DNA of 64,000 nt from Acetobacter conturbans (GTDB lineage Bacteria; Pseudomonadota; Alphaproteobacteria; Acetobacterales; Acetobacteraceae), in contig NZ_WOSY01000013.1 in the NCBI RefSeq assembly GCF_011516755.1, positions 22,296 through 86,295 of the forward strand. The letters are read 5' to 3'. The notes under the pieces were generated by a model. That model was not told the origin of the DNA. It made no database searches and worked only from the letters and a program-made list of their open reading frames with translations. Numbering within the stretch: the first letter of the stretch is position 1; every line of letters starts with the position of its first letter. A program made the position numbers and the translations under genes. Shown one piece after another: positions 1-9,026 of the stretch.

Positions 1-49
1 GCAGCGTTGTGGCGACGGGGCGCTGGATGAACAGGCGTGAGAAGTTCAT
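1..49 (-). CDS. RND efflux pump, inner-membrane permease (N-terminal 16 codons only)
   Basis: Reading leftward from an ATG at 49-47 gives MNFSRLFIQRPVATTL, the usual N-terminal cytoplasmic segment of AcrB/MdtB-type RND transporters, before the frame leaves the window. The start overlaps the stop of the membrane fusion gene in an ATGA, so the two are translationally coupled. RND permeases use the proton gradient to expel drugs, metals or solvents through a tripartite complex. Only the first residues are visible, so the substrate class cannot be judged. Confidence 0.8.
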   Translation of the reverse strand, partial: MNFSRLFIQRPVATTL

Positions 50-1311
50 GGGGCGGATGAGGGGGGGGCGGTGGGAATGGAGACCCTGGCCCCGTCATGG
101 AGGCGGTCGACGCCGGAAATGACGACACGCTGTCCTTCACTGATGCCCGACGTGACGACAATGATGTTGTTCTGGCTGATGCCCGTCCTGACGACCACCG
201 CCTTTACCGTGCTGTCAGGCTGCACGACATAGACGAACGACCCGTCGGGGCCTGTCTGGATCGCGCTCGCTGGTGCCTGAACGACGTTTTTTTCCGTATC
301 GACCAGCAGATGGGCGTTTACGAACTGGTTCGGGAAAAGATCCTCATCCGTATTGTCGAAGAGGGCGCGGAGGCGGATCGTGCCGGTGGATGTATCAACC
401 TCGCTGTCCAGGCTGCTGACCTTGCCGGTTGCGAGTTTCTCACTATCCGAACTGTCCCATGCCTCCACCGGCAGTTCCTTGACCTGGCGAAGTCTCTTCC
501 AGATCAGTCCGAGCCTGTCCTGCGGAACGGTGAAAATGACCGAGATCGGCTTCATCTGCGTGAGGATGGCAAGCCCCCCAGTCTGACCGGCCGTGACGTA
601 ATTCCCCCTGTCCACGGCGCGGATGCCGATCCGTCCACTGACGGGAGCGCGGATATGGCAGTATTCGATGTCCAGCTTGTAGGTCTTGACCAGTCCCTGA
701 TCGGATTTGACGGTTCCGACAAGTTGCTGGACTTTATAGCGCTGATCCTGAGCCGTCTGGGCCTCGATACTGTCGTGTTTGAGAAGCTTCTGGTAGCGCA
801 CGTCGTCCATCCGCGCTTCTTCGAGTTGAGCTATGTCAGCCGCCAGTTGTCCCTCATACTGCGTGAGCAGGGCTTCGTAAGGACGGGGATCGATGACGGC
901 GAGAAGGTCCCCCTCCTTCACGTCCTGCCCTTCCGTAAAGAGAACCTGTGTCAGATAACCCTCGATACGGGTCTGGACCGTGACGGTCGCGAGGGGAATA
1001 ATGGTTCCCAGTTCGCTCAGGATAAAGGGCATGTCCCCTTTCGTGACGGTCGCCACACCGACGGGAGTGGCACTTTGAGCGGCTGGCGCCGCCGCGAATG
1101 CAGTGCAATCCACCGGCACGAACGGCGAGAGTGCTGTTCCGATCGTGAGCGCGGCAACGATGAAGCGCAGACCGGACGGGGGGCGCAGGGATGGGTTGCG
1201 CCGGTCGGTGAGCGGAGACTGAACAGGCGGTTTAAGGAAAAACATAAGAGACCGATTCCGCTTTTTGCGACCGAATGAAGGCGACGTGCTGTGCCGGAAT
1301 GTCGTGATCAT
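46..1311 (-). CDS. RND efflux membrane fusion protein (MdtA/AcrA type)
   Basis: This 421-residue periplasmic adaptor would link the inner-membrane RND pump to an outer-membrane channel. A hydrophobic stretch around residues 48-72 (RFIVAALTIGTALSPFVPV) serves as signal or anchor. It is followed by the split lipoyl/barrel-sandwich segments (VQTRIEGYLTQVLFTEGQ near 110 and IRAPVSGRIGIRAVDRGNYV near 220), a coiled-coil hairpin between them (residues about 145-200), and beta-barrel and membrane-proximal domains. The start overlaps the sensor kinase stop and the stop overlaps the RND permease start, both as ATGA. The cognate two-component system therefore probably controls the pump. The roughly 45 residues before the hydrophobic segment are long for the family, so a start further inside is possible. 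Confidence 0.9.
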   Translation of the reverse strand: MITTFRHSTSPSFGRKKRNRSLMFFLKPPVQSPLTDRRNPSLRPPSGLRFIVAALTIGTALSPFVPVDCTAFAAAPAAQSATPVGVATVTKGDMPFILSELGTIIPLATVTVQTRIEGYLTQVLFTEGQDVKEGDLLAVIDPRPYEALLTQYEGQLAADIAQLEEARMDDVRYQKLLKHDSIEAQTAQDQRYKVQQLVGTVKSDQGLVKTYKLDIEYCHIRAPVSGRIGIRAVDRGNYVTAGQTGGLAILTQMKPISVIFTVPQDRLGLIWKRLRQVKELPVEAWDSSDSEKLATGKVSSLDSEVDTSTGTIRLRALFDNTDEDLFPNQFVNAHLLVDTEKNVVQAPASAIQTGPDGSFVYVVQPDSTVKAVVVRTGISQNNIIVVTSGISEGQRVVISGVDRLHDGARVSIPTAPPSSAP

Positions 1312-2684
1312 GTGGCGCGCCGACCTTTTGAGCGAGGAGCGTTTGCAGGCAGTGTCAGTCGGACGATCAGGCCCGTGGGAGTCGCGTCATGGAAACTGAC
1401 GATGCCGTGATGTCGGGCCATAATGTCCTGCACGATGGAAAGGCCCAGCCCCAGACTGCCATCGACGCTTCTGGCGCGGTCCATGCGCGCGAAAGGCTGG
1501 AGCATCTCAAGTCGCATATTGTCAGGAATGCCCGGACCAGCATCCTGCACTTCGATAATGGCCTCGTCAGTTTCGGACCATGCGTTCACTTTTACGGTTT
1601 TCCCGTATTTCAAACCGTTTTCTATGAGGTTATTGACGGCACGTGAAATCGAGACAGGCTGACAAAAACACGTAATTTCCTGTTCCCCTTCATAGGAAAC
1701 CTGTTTCCCCACGGAGGAAAATTCTTCGCAAAGGCTCTCCAGAAGGGAGCGGAGTTCGACTGTCTCGAAAGGCTCCGTCTCCCGCTGCCCGTTAAGAAAG
1801 GCAAGCGCGCCGTTGAGCATCTGTTTCATCAGCGAGAGGTCGTTTCGCATCACGGAAGGGGCGGCATCCTCGCCCCCCAGTTCCACGCGCATGGACAGGC
1901 GTGTCAGTGGGGTGCGCAGGTCATGGCTGATCGACATCAGCATGCGGGTGCGCTCTTCCGCGGCAAGGCGGATCCGGCTTTGCATGCGGTTGAAAGCGCG
2001 GATGACACGCCGGACTTCGCGCGGTCCCTGTTCTTCGAGAGGAGGAGACGTCGTGTCATATCCGAGGGTGTCTGCCTTACGGGCGAGAACCGAGAGGGGG
2101 CGATTGACCCGCCACACACTCCAGAGCGACAGGGCGGCCGTCATGACCAGAAGGGAAAGGAACGGAACCGTAATCGGGAGCGTCATATGAATGACGTCGT
2201 GGAAATTGAAATTTGAAATCACCGAGACGTGAATACCATCTCTCGGGAAGATGATATTTGTGGATATCCTGTCCCCGGAGGCGCATTTCACGACACTCAG
2301 GGAGTGGGCATCATCAGGAAAATCGTGCATCAGAATGCGGTGAACGAGTCCGGTCTCATGGTCTGTTGGCTGCGGTGTGCACGGAAAGGCCTTGTTCAGC
2401 TGAAAATGGAAGCCTGCCGCCGACATGCCCTCTGCTGCCTGTTGGCGGACAGAAACGGGAATGGCCCGCAGCGATCTTATGGCGGTTTCGATGGCGAGGG
2501 TGTCTGGCCAGGGGCCGACGGGCAGTGGCGGAAGGGCCGGACGGACTGCCCGAAGCAACAGGACGACGAAGCAGAACGTCAGGAGAAGACTGGTCACCAG
2601 GATGGCGACCATCTGCCCGAAGATCGTCTGGGGAAACACGCGTCGGAGTGCTGCCAGAGGAGGAAAAGAAGTCATGGAATGCAT
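1308..2684 (-). CDS. Sensor histidine kinase of the efflux operon (EnvZ-like)
   Basis: Membrane sensor of 458 residues. A first transmembrane segment lies near residues 23-46, followed by a periplasmic sensor region of about 125 residues, a second transmembrane segment near 172-192, a HAMP linker, the HisKA box SISHDLRTPLTRL with the phospho-accepting His, and a HATPase_c domain with the N box (NLIENGLKYG), G1 box (DAGPGIP) and G2 box (GLGLSIV). It should phosphorylate the regulator encoded just upstream; their reading frames overlap. An in-frame ATG at 2675 makes an ATGA with the regulator stop and is an equally good start. The order regulator, kinase, fusion protein, pump resembles BaeSR/MdtABC or CusRS-type systems, but the signal sensed cannot be read from the sequence. 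Confidence 0.9.
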   Translation of the reverse strand: MHSMTSFPPLAALRRVFPQTIFGQMVAILVTSLLLTFCFVVLLLRAVRPALPPLPVGPWPDTLAIETAIRSLRAIPVSVRQQAAEGMSAAGFHFQLNKAFPCTPQPTDHETGLVHRILMHDFPDDAHSLSVVKCASGDRISTNIIFPRDGIHVSVISNFNFHDVIHMTLPITVPFLSLLVMTAALSLWSVWRVNRPLSVLARKADTLGYDTTSPPLEEQGPREVRRVIRAFNRMQSRIRLAAEERTRMLMSISHDLRTPLTRLSMRVELGGEDAAPSVMRNDLSLMKQMLNGALAFLNGQRETEPFETVELRSLLESLCEEFSSVGKQVSYEGEQEITCFCQPVSISRAVNNLIENGLKYGKTVKVNAWSETDEAIIEVQDAGPGIPDNMRLEMLQPFARMDRARSVDGSLGLGLSIVQDIMARHHGIVSFHDATPTGLIVRLTLPANAPRSKGRRAT

Positions 2685-3397
2685 ACCCGCGGGTCAAAAA
2701 TGTAGCCGTCTCCGCGCACGGTCCGGATCAATTCGAGCTGGCGGCCGCCTTCCGCGAGCTTCCGGCGCAACCGACTGACGAGAAGATCGATGGATCGCTC
2801 TTCCAGGGCTGTAGGGTTCCCATGGATCAGATTGATGATGTCCGGTCTTGTGAGAAGTGTATTCTGATGCTGCCAGAAAACGAGCATCAGATCTGTCTCG
2901 GCTCCGCTGAGAGTCAGTCGAACACCCGATGCCCTGTAAAGCGCCCTTTTGGCAGGGACGAATTTCCAGGGGCCGAAGACGTATTCGTCCGGCAATGAAG
3001 AAGGCTTTCGCGGCCGATCCCCACGCCTCAGGACCGCGCGGACACGCGCTTCGAGTTCTGCCAGATCGAAAGGCTTGCTGATATAATCATCTGCCCCCAG
3101 ATTAAGTCCTGCGATTTTGTCCTGAATTTCCGCCAGAGCCGTGACCATGATGATCGGAGCATTCGTAGTCTGATGGATATACCGACAGACCTCATATCCA
3201 CTTTCTTGTGGGAGCATCAGATCGAGCAGGATGATGCTGATTTCACTATTTTCTATGTAATGACGCACTTCCGTAAGAGTAACGGCAGTACTCACAAGAT
3301 ATCCTGCATGGGAGAAGTAGCGCAGAAGAAGATTCCGAATTCCCGGATCATCTTCTACTACCAGCAGATGCGGCGCAGGCAGGGCGTGATCGGACAT
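2672..3397 (-). CDS. OmpR/PhoB-family response regulator
   Basis: The receiver domain spans residues 10-125 with acidic pair E15-D16, phospho-acceptor D59 in LLDLMLP and the conserved Lys in YISKPFD. A winged-helix DNA-binding domain follows (about 140-241), ending in the typical RTVRGDGYIFDP wing. It is first in the operon with the kinase, membrane fusion protein and RND pump, so it is the likely transcriptional activator of the efflux genes. The ATG at 3397 is preferred over an in-frame GTG at 3406; neither has a strong ribosome binding site. Confidence 0.9.
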   Translation of the reverse strand: MSDHALPAPHLLVVEDDPGIRNLLLRYFSHAGYLVSTAVTLTEVRHYIENSEISIILLDLMLPQESGYEVCRYIHQTTNAPIIMVTALAEIQDKIAGLNLGADDYISKPFDLAELEARVRAVLRRGDRPRKPSSLPDEYVFGPWKFVPAKRALYRASGVRLTLSGAETDLMLVFWQHQNTLLTRPDIINLIHGNPTALEERSIDLLVSRLRRKLAEGGRQLELIRTVRGDGYIFDPRVCIP

Positions 3398-3876
3398 GTC
3401 GGACACTGCACGTAAGCATCTTTCTGAAGAGGGCGAAATCGTGGTTTGGACGGGAAGTATGTATCCGAGCCCGTCGTGGAGAAAGCTGGAAAATCACTTT
3501 GAGAGGTTATTTTTCATTTTTGAAAAAAATGTTGTAGATAAATGTATCAAATAGAAATTGATTGCATCGTTCTCATTGGGGCAACATGAAACACTTCTAA
3601 GAGACGATCCGAGATCATTCGAATAGTTCTATCAGTAACGCAGAGAGTTTTTTATACTGCCTGCATGGACTTTATCTTCATCTGTTTTGATGAAACGTAT
3701 CCCGAGGTGAACGGCTCAATTCCGGCCGTTCAACCTCCCGTGTTCAGAATTATGTGGCCTGGAACAGCGTGGAGATACACGGGCCCCGTCATGAGTGCTG
3801 ACATCCGTAGGTGCCCAGTTTGTGACAGACATTGTCGGCGGTGCGATAACTGTGGAACGGAGACTCTTGTGGGCGG
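3398..3876. other. Intergenic region, promoter zone of the efflux operon
   Basis: About 480 bases without a convincing gene. The part nearest the response regulator (roughly 3490-3570) is strongly AT-rich with runs of A and T and is the likely promoter region for the leftward efflux operon. The part nearest the GH3 gene is more GC-rich. Short open frames here lack family features and ribosome binding sites. I saw no clear terminator hairpin. Confidence 0.4.
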
Positions 3877-6162
3877 TCACAAACGGCAGCCAAAACACTG
3901 CTCATCTCCATTCTCGTGCAGTGCAACGCCCAGATTTGCAGACATAAACCGCAGAGGCACTTCGAGCATGTGAGGATCTCGCGACGAGCCACCAACCTCG
4001 ATGTGCGCTGTTCCTCCGGGAATCTGCCAGCGACCTGCCCAGACAGCAAAGCGCGCGGCGGGGATCGTCAGCGTGATTTCACGGGCCTCGGTGGGTGCGA
4101 GATCCACTTTCTCCCACGCCACCAGACGTCGTGGCGGCTCGCCGGTGTTTGCGGGGAGAGCGGAATAGACCTGCGCTGTTTCCTTGCCGCGACGATCACC
4201 GTCATTCGTCAGCCTGAACTGAACCGACACATCCCCAGATTGCAGGCGTTTTGCCTGCAATCCTGAATACGAAAAATGCGTGTAGGAAAGCCCGTAACCA
4301 AAAGGGAACAGAGGTTCAATCTTCTGGCTGTCATACCAGCGATATCCCATTTTGAGGCCTTCAGTGTACGGGATCCGAAGGGCCGTGGTTGGAATAGTCT
4401 TTTGTGGCAGATCGTCCTCACGCTTGGGGAAGCTCAGCGGCAGCTTTCCTGAGGGGTTCACCTCACCGAACAGCACGTCAGCGATTGCGGGTCCGCCCTG
4501 CACACCGGGATACCAGGCCACCAGAACAGACTGCACATGGTTAAGCCAGGGCATCGTTACGGCCGTACCCTGCTCCAGAACGACAATAGTCCGTCTGGCT
4601 CTGGCCGCGACGGTGGAAATCAGGTTGTTCTGGTCATAAGACTGATTGGCGGGATCGCTCTTGTCATCGGGCAACGAAAGGCGCGGCAGATCCACCTGTT
4701 CTGTCGTGAACTGCGTGGCAAAGATAATCGCAACATTCGCCTGAGCCGCCGCCAAAGCTGCCGCAGCGGCATCCTTACCGTCCAGATAGCGGACGGTCTT
4801 GCCGGGGAGCCGCGCACGGATCGCCTCCAGTGGGGAAGATTTGTACCAAGTCGCACAGAGACTGAACTGATGGATGAAGGGATCGACCGCGCCGGGCGTT
4901 CCACAGGTCACGGCATTGCCATCACGTGCAGGCACCCCCGCTGAACCGCCACCGCTGATGACGCCTGCATCAGCATGACCGCCGATCACCACCACAGTCT
5001 GCATCGACGATGGAACCAGAGGCAATGTCGGGTGACTGTCCGCCCCTGAAGGATCGTTTTTCAGCAGAACGATGGCGTTCTGCTCTACGCGCCGTGCCAG
5101 AATGTCGCCAGCAGCGGTGTCGATCTTGCCTACAGGTGAAGTCGGGATGTTGATGAGCCCCGCCCGATCAAGAGAGCGTAGCTTGCGACGAACCATATCG
5201 TCCAGTCTGGCCTCTGACACCTGCCCATTCCGGACAGCCTCTTTCAGCCGTTGATTGAAAAACGTGTGCAGACCTGCTGGTCCCGGCAGACTGTCGTCCG
5301 CAGACCCCGGCTCTTCTTCATCGGTACCAGCGTTCGCCGCACGCCGGGTGTTCGTGATCGCCGCAATCCAGTCTGACTGAACATACCCCTGAAAGCCCCA
5401 GTCACCTTTGAGGATATCCGTCAGGAGATGACGGTTTTCACAGGACTTTTCGCCATTCACCAGATTGTAGGCGCACATTACGACGGCGGGATTCGCTTTA
5501 TCGACGGCCAGCTCAAATCCGCGCAGATAAAGTTCACGCAGCGTGCGCTCATCAATTATGGAATCCGAAGTGAAGCGGTTTGTCTCCTGATCGTTCGCAG
5601 CAAAATGCTTCATCACTGTGAGAATGTTCTGTGATTGTGCACCTTGCGTGCGTGCAGCAAACAGTATTCCCGCGAGGATGGGATCCTCTCCCATATACTC
5701 GAAGGTCCTTCCGTTGCGCGGCTCACGTGCCAGATTGATGCCGTTGCCCAGGCCGGAATTGAAGCCGAGCGTTTTGAGTTCATGAGCAACCAGAACACCG
5801 TAGTCCCGCGCGATGTTCACATCCCAGCTGGCAGCGAGAGCAAGCGGACTTGGCAGAGGCGTTGCGTGTTTGCCCTGAACATTAATGCCAGCATCAGAAT
5901 CTACGTAATTGATGTCCGGAATACCAAGGCGGGGAATACCTTTGATATATCCCCCGCCCCCGATCGGGGAACTGCCCATCCCGCCGCCATGCACAAGCTG
6001 GATTTTCTCATCCAGCGACATCCGTGCGAGCAGAGCATCAACCCGCTGCTCGCTGTTTTGATGGCGGCTTTGGGCCGCTGCCACTCCGGGTAAAGTCTGT
6101 GATATGGCAGCGAGGATTCCAACGTGCATGAACAGCCGGCGCATATTTGACGTATAACTCAT
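3877..6162 (-). CDS. Secreted glycoside hydrolase family 3 (beta-glucosidase/xylosidase type)
   Basis: 761-residue exo-acting glycosidase. From the chosen ATG at 6162 (preceded by AAAGG) the protein begins MSYTSNMRRLFMHVGILAAI with a signal peptide ending near GVAAAQS, so it is exported. The GH3 N-terminal barrel contains the substrate-binding KHFAANDQETNR segment and the nucleophile Asp in GYVQSDWIAAI. The second alpha/beta domain follows (VVVIGGHADAGVISGGGSAG). A C-terminal fibronectin-III-like domain (GKETAQVYSALP onward) completes the usual BglX-like architecture. A longer frame opens at a GTG at 6225 but has no ribosome binding site. It stands alone between the efflux operon and the TetR gene. 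The exact sugar specificity is not readable. Confidence 0.9.
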   Translation of the reverse strand: MSYTSNMRRLFMHVGILAAISQTLPGVAAAQSRHQNSEQRVDALLARMSLDEKIQLVHGGGMGSSPIGGGGYIKGIPRLGIPDINYVDSDAGINVQGKHATPLPSPLALAASWDVNIARDYGVLVAHELKTLGFNSGLGNGINLAREPRNGRTFEYMGEDPILAGILFAARTQGAQSQNILTVMKHFAANDQETNRFTSDSIIDERTLRELYLRGFELAVDKANPAVVMCAYNLVNGEKSCENRHLLTDILKGDWGFQGYVQSDWIAAITNTRRAANAGTDEEEPGSADDSLPGPAGLHTFFNQRLKEAVRNGQVSEARLDDMVRRKLRSLDRAGLINIPTSPVGKIDTAAGDILARRVEQNAIVLLKNDPSGADSHPTLPLVPSSMQTVVVIGGHADAGVISGGGSAGVPARDGNAVTCGTPGAVDPFIHQFSLCATWYKSSPLEAIRARLPGKTVRYLDGKDAAAAALAAAQANVAIIFATQFTTEQVDLPRLSLPDDKSDPANQSYDQNNLISTVAARARRTIVVLEQGTAVTMPWLNHVQSVLVAWYPGVQGGPAIADVLFGEVNPSGKLPLSFPKREDDLPQKTIPTTALRIPYTEGLKMGYRWYDSQKIEPLFPFGYGLSYTHFSYSGLQAKRLQSGDVSVQFRLTNDGDRRGKETAQVYSALPANTGEPPRRLVAWEKVDLAPTEAREITLTIPAARFAVWAGRWQIPGGTAHIEVGGSSRDPHMLEVPLRFMSANLGVALHENGDEQCFGCRL

Positions 6163-6273
6163 GCCGTGAACCTTTTTCTTTAAGGGTGGAAGATTTGTAT
6201 TTGAAATAGTCTTTTTCAATTTCACATTATTTAAGATGGCGAAATATCATCTCAAACATCGACGCAGTGTTGC

Positions 6274-6891
6274 CTATCTCTTCTGCGAGGATGGTCCATA
6301 TCGTGCGAGAAACATTTCAACTGCACTTTCCACCTTCGCTTCCATGATTTCGGGTGCAACACTTTCCTCCAGTCCCCACAGAAGTTTTTCATAGATTCCG
6401 GCCTCACAAAGCGCTTTAAATTGTAACGCCGCATTCAGGGGGTTCAACGGAACCAGAACGTCAGCGCTCACCCCGGCTTCCAGTACTCCGGCGATACGTC
6501 CGACAACTCGTTTGGGACCATTTTCAAAAAAGAGCAGCCCGAGTTCAGGGAAACGCGTGCTTTCGGCAATCACCAGACGACAAATGGCAATAATGCGCGG
6601 TGAGAGCAGGAGCTGAAGGTATCGACGCCCTAATAAAGTAAGCGTTTTATCAAAATCATCAAAGGACACCGGAATATCATGAAGGGCCGCAAAGGCGTCT
6701 TCTCCGGCATCGATAACAAACGCTGTGAACAATTCTTCCTTGGATGGAAAATAGCCATAGAGGGTCGATTTTGATCCTCCCAGCTCCGCCGCGACGGCTG
6801 CCATCGATGTGCTGGCGTAGCCCTGCTGGAGGAACATGCATCCGGCAATCTTCAGGATGGCTTCGCGTCTGGCTTCCGTACGAACTCTCAT
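6274..6891 (-). CDS. TetR/AcrR-family repressor next to the carotenoid oxygenase
   Basis: 205 residues. The N-terminal helix-turn-helix (about 8-55) shows the family pattern ILKIAGCMFLQQGYASTSM ... GGSKSTLYGYFPSKEELF, followed by a TetR_C-type ligand-binding domain. A strong ribosome binding site (AAGGAG) sits five bases before the ATG. The perfect palindrome at 6905-6916 lies directly upstream, so autorepression and control of the divergent carotenoid oxygenase are likely. The effector may be an apocarotenoid or other hydrophobic compound; that is inference from position only. Confidence 0.9.
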   Translation of the reverse strand: MRVRTEARREAILKIAGCMFLQQGYASTSMAAVAAELGGSKSTLYGYFPSKEELFTAFVIDAGEDAFAALHDIPVSFDDFDKTLTLLGRRYLQLLLSPRIIAICRLVIAESTRFPELGLLFFENGPKRVVGRIAGVLEAGVSADVLVPLNPLNAALQFKALCEAGIYEKLLWGLEESVAPEIMEAKVESAVEMFLARYGPSSQKR

Positions 6892-6904
6892 ATCATCTCC
6901 TTAT

Positions 6905-6964
6905 AACCGTACGGTTCGGTATGTCTATCGTTGCTATTGGCGCAAAAGCGTTTTATGTACGGTT
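6905..6964. promoter_or_regulatory. TetR operator candidates in the divergent promoter
   Basis: A perfect 12-base palindrome AACCGTACGGTT occupies 6905-6916, just before the ribosome binding site of the TetR gene. The 8-mer GTACGGTT recurs at 6957-6964, 48 bases away and towards the carotenoid oxygenase. Palindromes of this size beside divergently transcribed TetR genes are usually the repressor's own operators. The second copy is not a full palindrome and may be a weaker site. Confidence 0.55.
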
Positions 6965-7090
6965 GTGTACGCTTTTGGAATAAGGGGCTCCCGCCACGAA
7001 AACCCGGAAGTGTAAGGCAAACGCCCCTCTTCAGGTCGTCGATCTGCCGACGTGGTGGCCGTTTGGTTGAAAATCCCAGGGAGATAGTTG

Positions 7091-8542
7091 ATGAAAATAA
7101 CAAATCCGTTCCTGCAAGGACCGTACGAGCCACTCAGAAATGAATGTACGATCGAAAACGTCGACGTTCTGGGCACCATTCCGCTTGAACTGACGGGAAC
7201 ACTTTACCGCTCAGCACCGAGTGCGGAGTTCCTTCTCGACGATCCGAACCGTTTTCACTGGTTTGACGGCGATGGCATGGTTCATGCCTTTCGGATCGAA
7301 AACGGTCGGGCAAGTTATCGTAACTGCTGGGTTGAAACCGAAGGGCTGAAAGTCGAACGCAGCGCTGGGCGGCAACTTTACAACGGCATCTATGGCCGGT
7401 CGGAAGCACCGCAAAAGCCGCTTCCTGAAGGCGCGCCTGAGATTAAAACAGTCGCGGGTATCAACGTCATTCGCCTCGGCACGCACCTGCTGGCGATGCA
7501 TGAGGCGGAAGGTCATTACTGGGAAATCGATCCGGTCACCTTGAAGACCCTGGGAACGTTCGACTTTGACGGGCAGGTGTCCGGCATGCTGACGGCACAC
7601 CCACACTTTGATCCGGCGACAAAAGAGTGGATTTTCTACTCCCTGGATAATGAGAAGAGGTCTCTGACCTGTTTCACTGCGGATATCCACGGCGCAGTCA
7701 CGTCCAAATTCGCAATACCCATGAGTTTCACACCGTGGAACCACGATGTCATCTTCACGGCAGAGCACTTTATTTTCTTTTTCGGGATGATCAGCTGGCG
7801 CCCTTATGCCGAGGATCGCATTCCACAAGGCAAGAGCTCCTGGTTTATTGATCCAGCGGCGGGAACAGATGCACGAATTCTGTTCGTCCATCGTAAAACA
7901 GGCGAAGCGCTCTGGATCGAGCCGGAAAATTCACCTTATATGATTGGACACTTCCTGAATGCCTATCAGGACGGGGACAAGACAATCGTTGATGCTAGCG
8001 CAACGCCTGTCAGTGGTGCCCTAAAGACATTCAATCCCGAGGATTTTTACCCGTTCCCGCTCGTTCCCGGCCCTGCCGCTTTCGAGAATCCGCAGCTCTG
8101 GCGATTCGTTATCAATCCGCACGAGGGAACGGTTGAACATCACCGCATCGGTGATTTTAGTGCCGAGTTCGTGCGTCCCAATGAAACGATCATGGGGCAG
8201 AAGCACCGTTACGGCTATATGGCCGGCGCGCATGACCTCAGGCCGGAGACACGTGGTTTCAATTGCCTTGTGAAGCATGACTACGAGGGGAATGTTACCC
8301 GGTTCCAGCATCTCTCACCGGACTATGACATGACTCCCGGCGAGCCGGTCTTTGTTCCACATCCCGACGGAGAGACCGAGGATCATGGATGGGTTCTGGC
8401 CGTCTGGTATGATCCCCGCAGAAACGCCAGCGAACTGGTGATCCTTGATGCCCAGAAGTTCGACGGCGAGCCAGTCGCAAGAATTCGCCTCGATCACCAC
8501 GTTCCGCTGGGATTTCACGGAAACTGGATCGCCGACTGCTGA
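7091..8542 (+). CDS. Carotenoid cleavage oxygenase family (RPE65-like)
   Basis: 483-residue non-haem iron dioxygenase of the carotenoid/apocarotenoid and stilbene cleavage family. The family signature HWFDGDGMVHAF is near residue 55. The four iron-ligand histidines are identifiable in TAHPHFDP, WNHDVIF, IGHFLNAY and the C-terminal LGFHGNW. The ATG at 7091 follows AGGGAG; a TTG three bases earlier is less likely. It is transcribed away from the TetR gene and lies next to the C30 carotenoid cluster, so it may trim or recycle apocarotenoids. A lignostilbene-type substrate cannot be excluded because family members differ mainly in the substrate tunnel. Confidence 0.85.
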   Translation: MKITNPFLQGPYEPLRNECTIENVDVLGTIPLELTGTLYRSAPSAEFLLDDPNRFHWFDGDGMVHAFRIENGRASYRNCWVETEGLKVERSAGRQLYNGIYGRSEAPQKPLPEGAPEIKTVAGINVIRLGTHLLAMHEAEGHYWEIDPVTLKTLGTFDFDGQVSGMLTAHPHFDPATKEWIFYSLDNEKRSLTCFTADIHGAVTSKFAIPMSFTPWNHDVIFTAEHFIFFFGMISWRPYAEDRIPQGKSSWFIDPAAGTDARILFVHRKTGEALWIEPENSPYMIGHFLNAYQDGDKTIVDASATPVSGALKTFNPEDFYPFPLVPGPAAFENPQLWRFVINPHEGTVEHHRIGDFSAEFVRPNETIMGQKHRYGYMAGAHDLRPETRGFNCLVKHDYEGNVTRFQHLSPDYDMTPGEPVFVPHPDGETEDHGWVLAVWYDPRRNASELVILDAQKFDGEPVARIRLDHHVPLGFHGNWIADC

Positions 8543-8569
8543 ATAATTCCTGATCCTGCCTAAGAATAA

Positions 8570-8960
8570 TTGCGAGGCTGATGATAGACATGAAGGGATG
8601 GGTGCAGCGATCATAGCGGGTCGCGACCCCTTCTTTTATCGTTGAGTTTTGCAAACATGTTTTCGCCGTGGTGGCTGTTTTGATACAGATGCCATCTGTA
8701 AAAAAGGCTTTGATGGGCGGTTTTTCTCGGTGGCATAAAGGCTGTGATGTTTTGCTCAGCAAGGGGTTGCCTGATCCTGTCGCGGTCAGAGCCCCGGTCA
8801 CCGAGAATTTCGCGTGTTTCAGCGGGAAGATCGGCCAGCAGAACATCCGCTGCCCTGAAGTCTCCCGGACCTGCCGTCAGATGAGATACGACATGAGAGG
8901 TCTACAATCAGTCCTGCAGCACCGGAATACTCTCCATCAAACTCTCGCCGCAGAGAGAAA
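8570..8960 (-). pseudogene. IS5-family transposase remnant
   Basis: On the minus strand the segment encodes broken transposase sequence: DVLLADLPAETREILGDRGS, then a GENMFAKL box, then a frame change near 8625 into GVATRYDRCTHPFMSI, the C-terminal RIATRYDRCA-type motif of IS5-family DDE transposases. No start, intact catalytic core or terminal inverted repeats are visible, so this is a decayed 3' fragment. It separates the carotenoid oxygenase from the 3' end of the carotenoid operon. Confidence 0.8.
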
Positions 8961-9026
8961 AGGCGTCAGTTCTGACCTAATCAGAAACCATCATAACCAT
9001 TGATAGAATTCTCCTCGTTGCAAAAC

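Noticed and set aside
97..1278. Long plus-strand open frame of 393 codons
   Set aside because: It is the antisense shadow of the membrane fusion gene; the sequence is Arg/Asp-rich without domains and has no ribosome binding site.
2258..2998. Plus-strand open frame of 246 codons spanning the kinase/regulator junction
   Set aside because: It overlaps two well-supported genes on the other strand and shows no homology I recognise.
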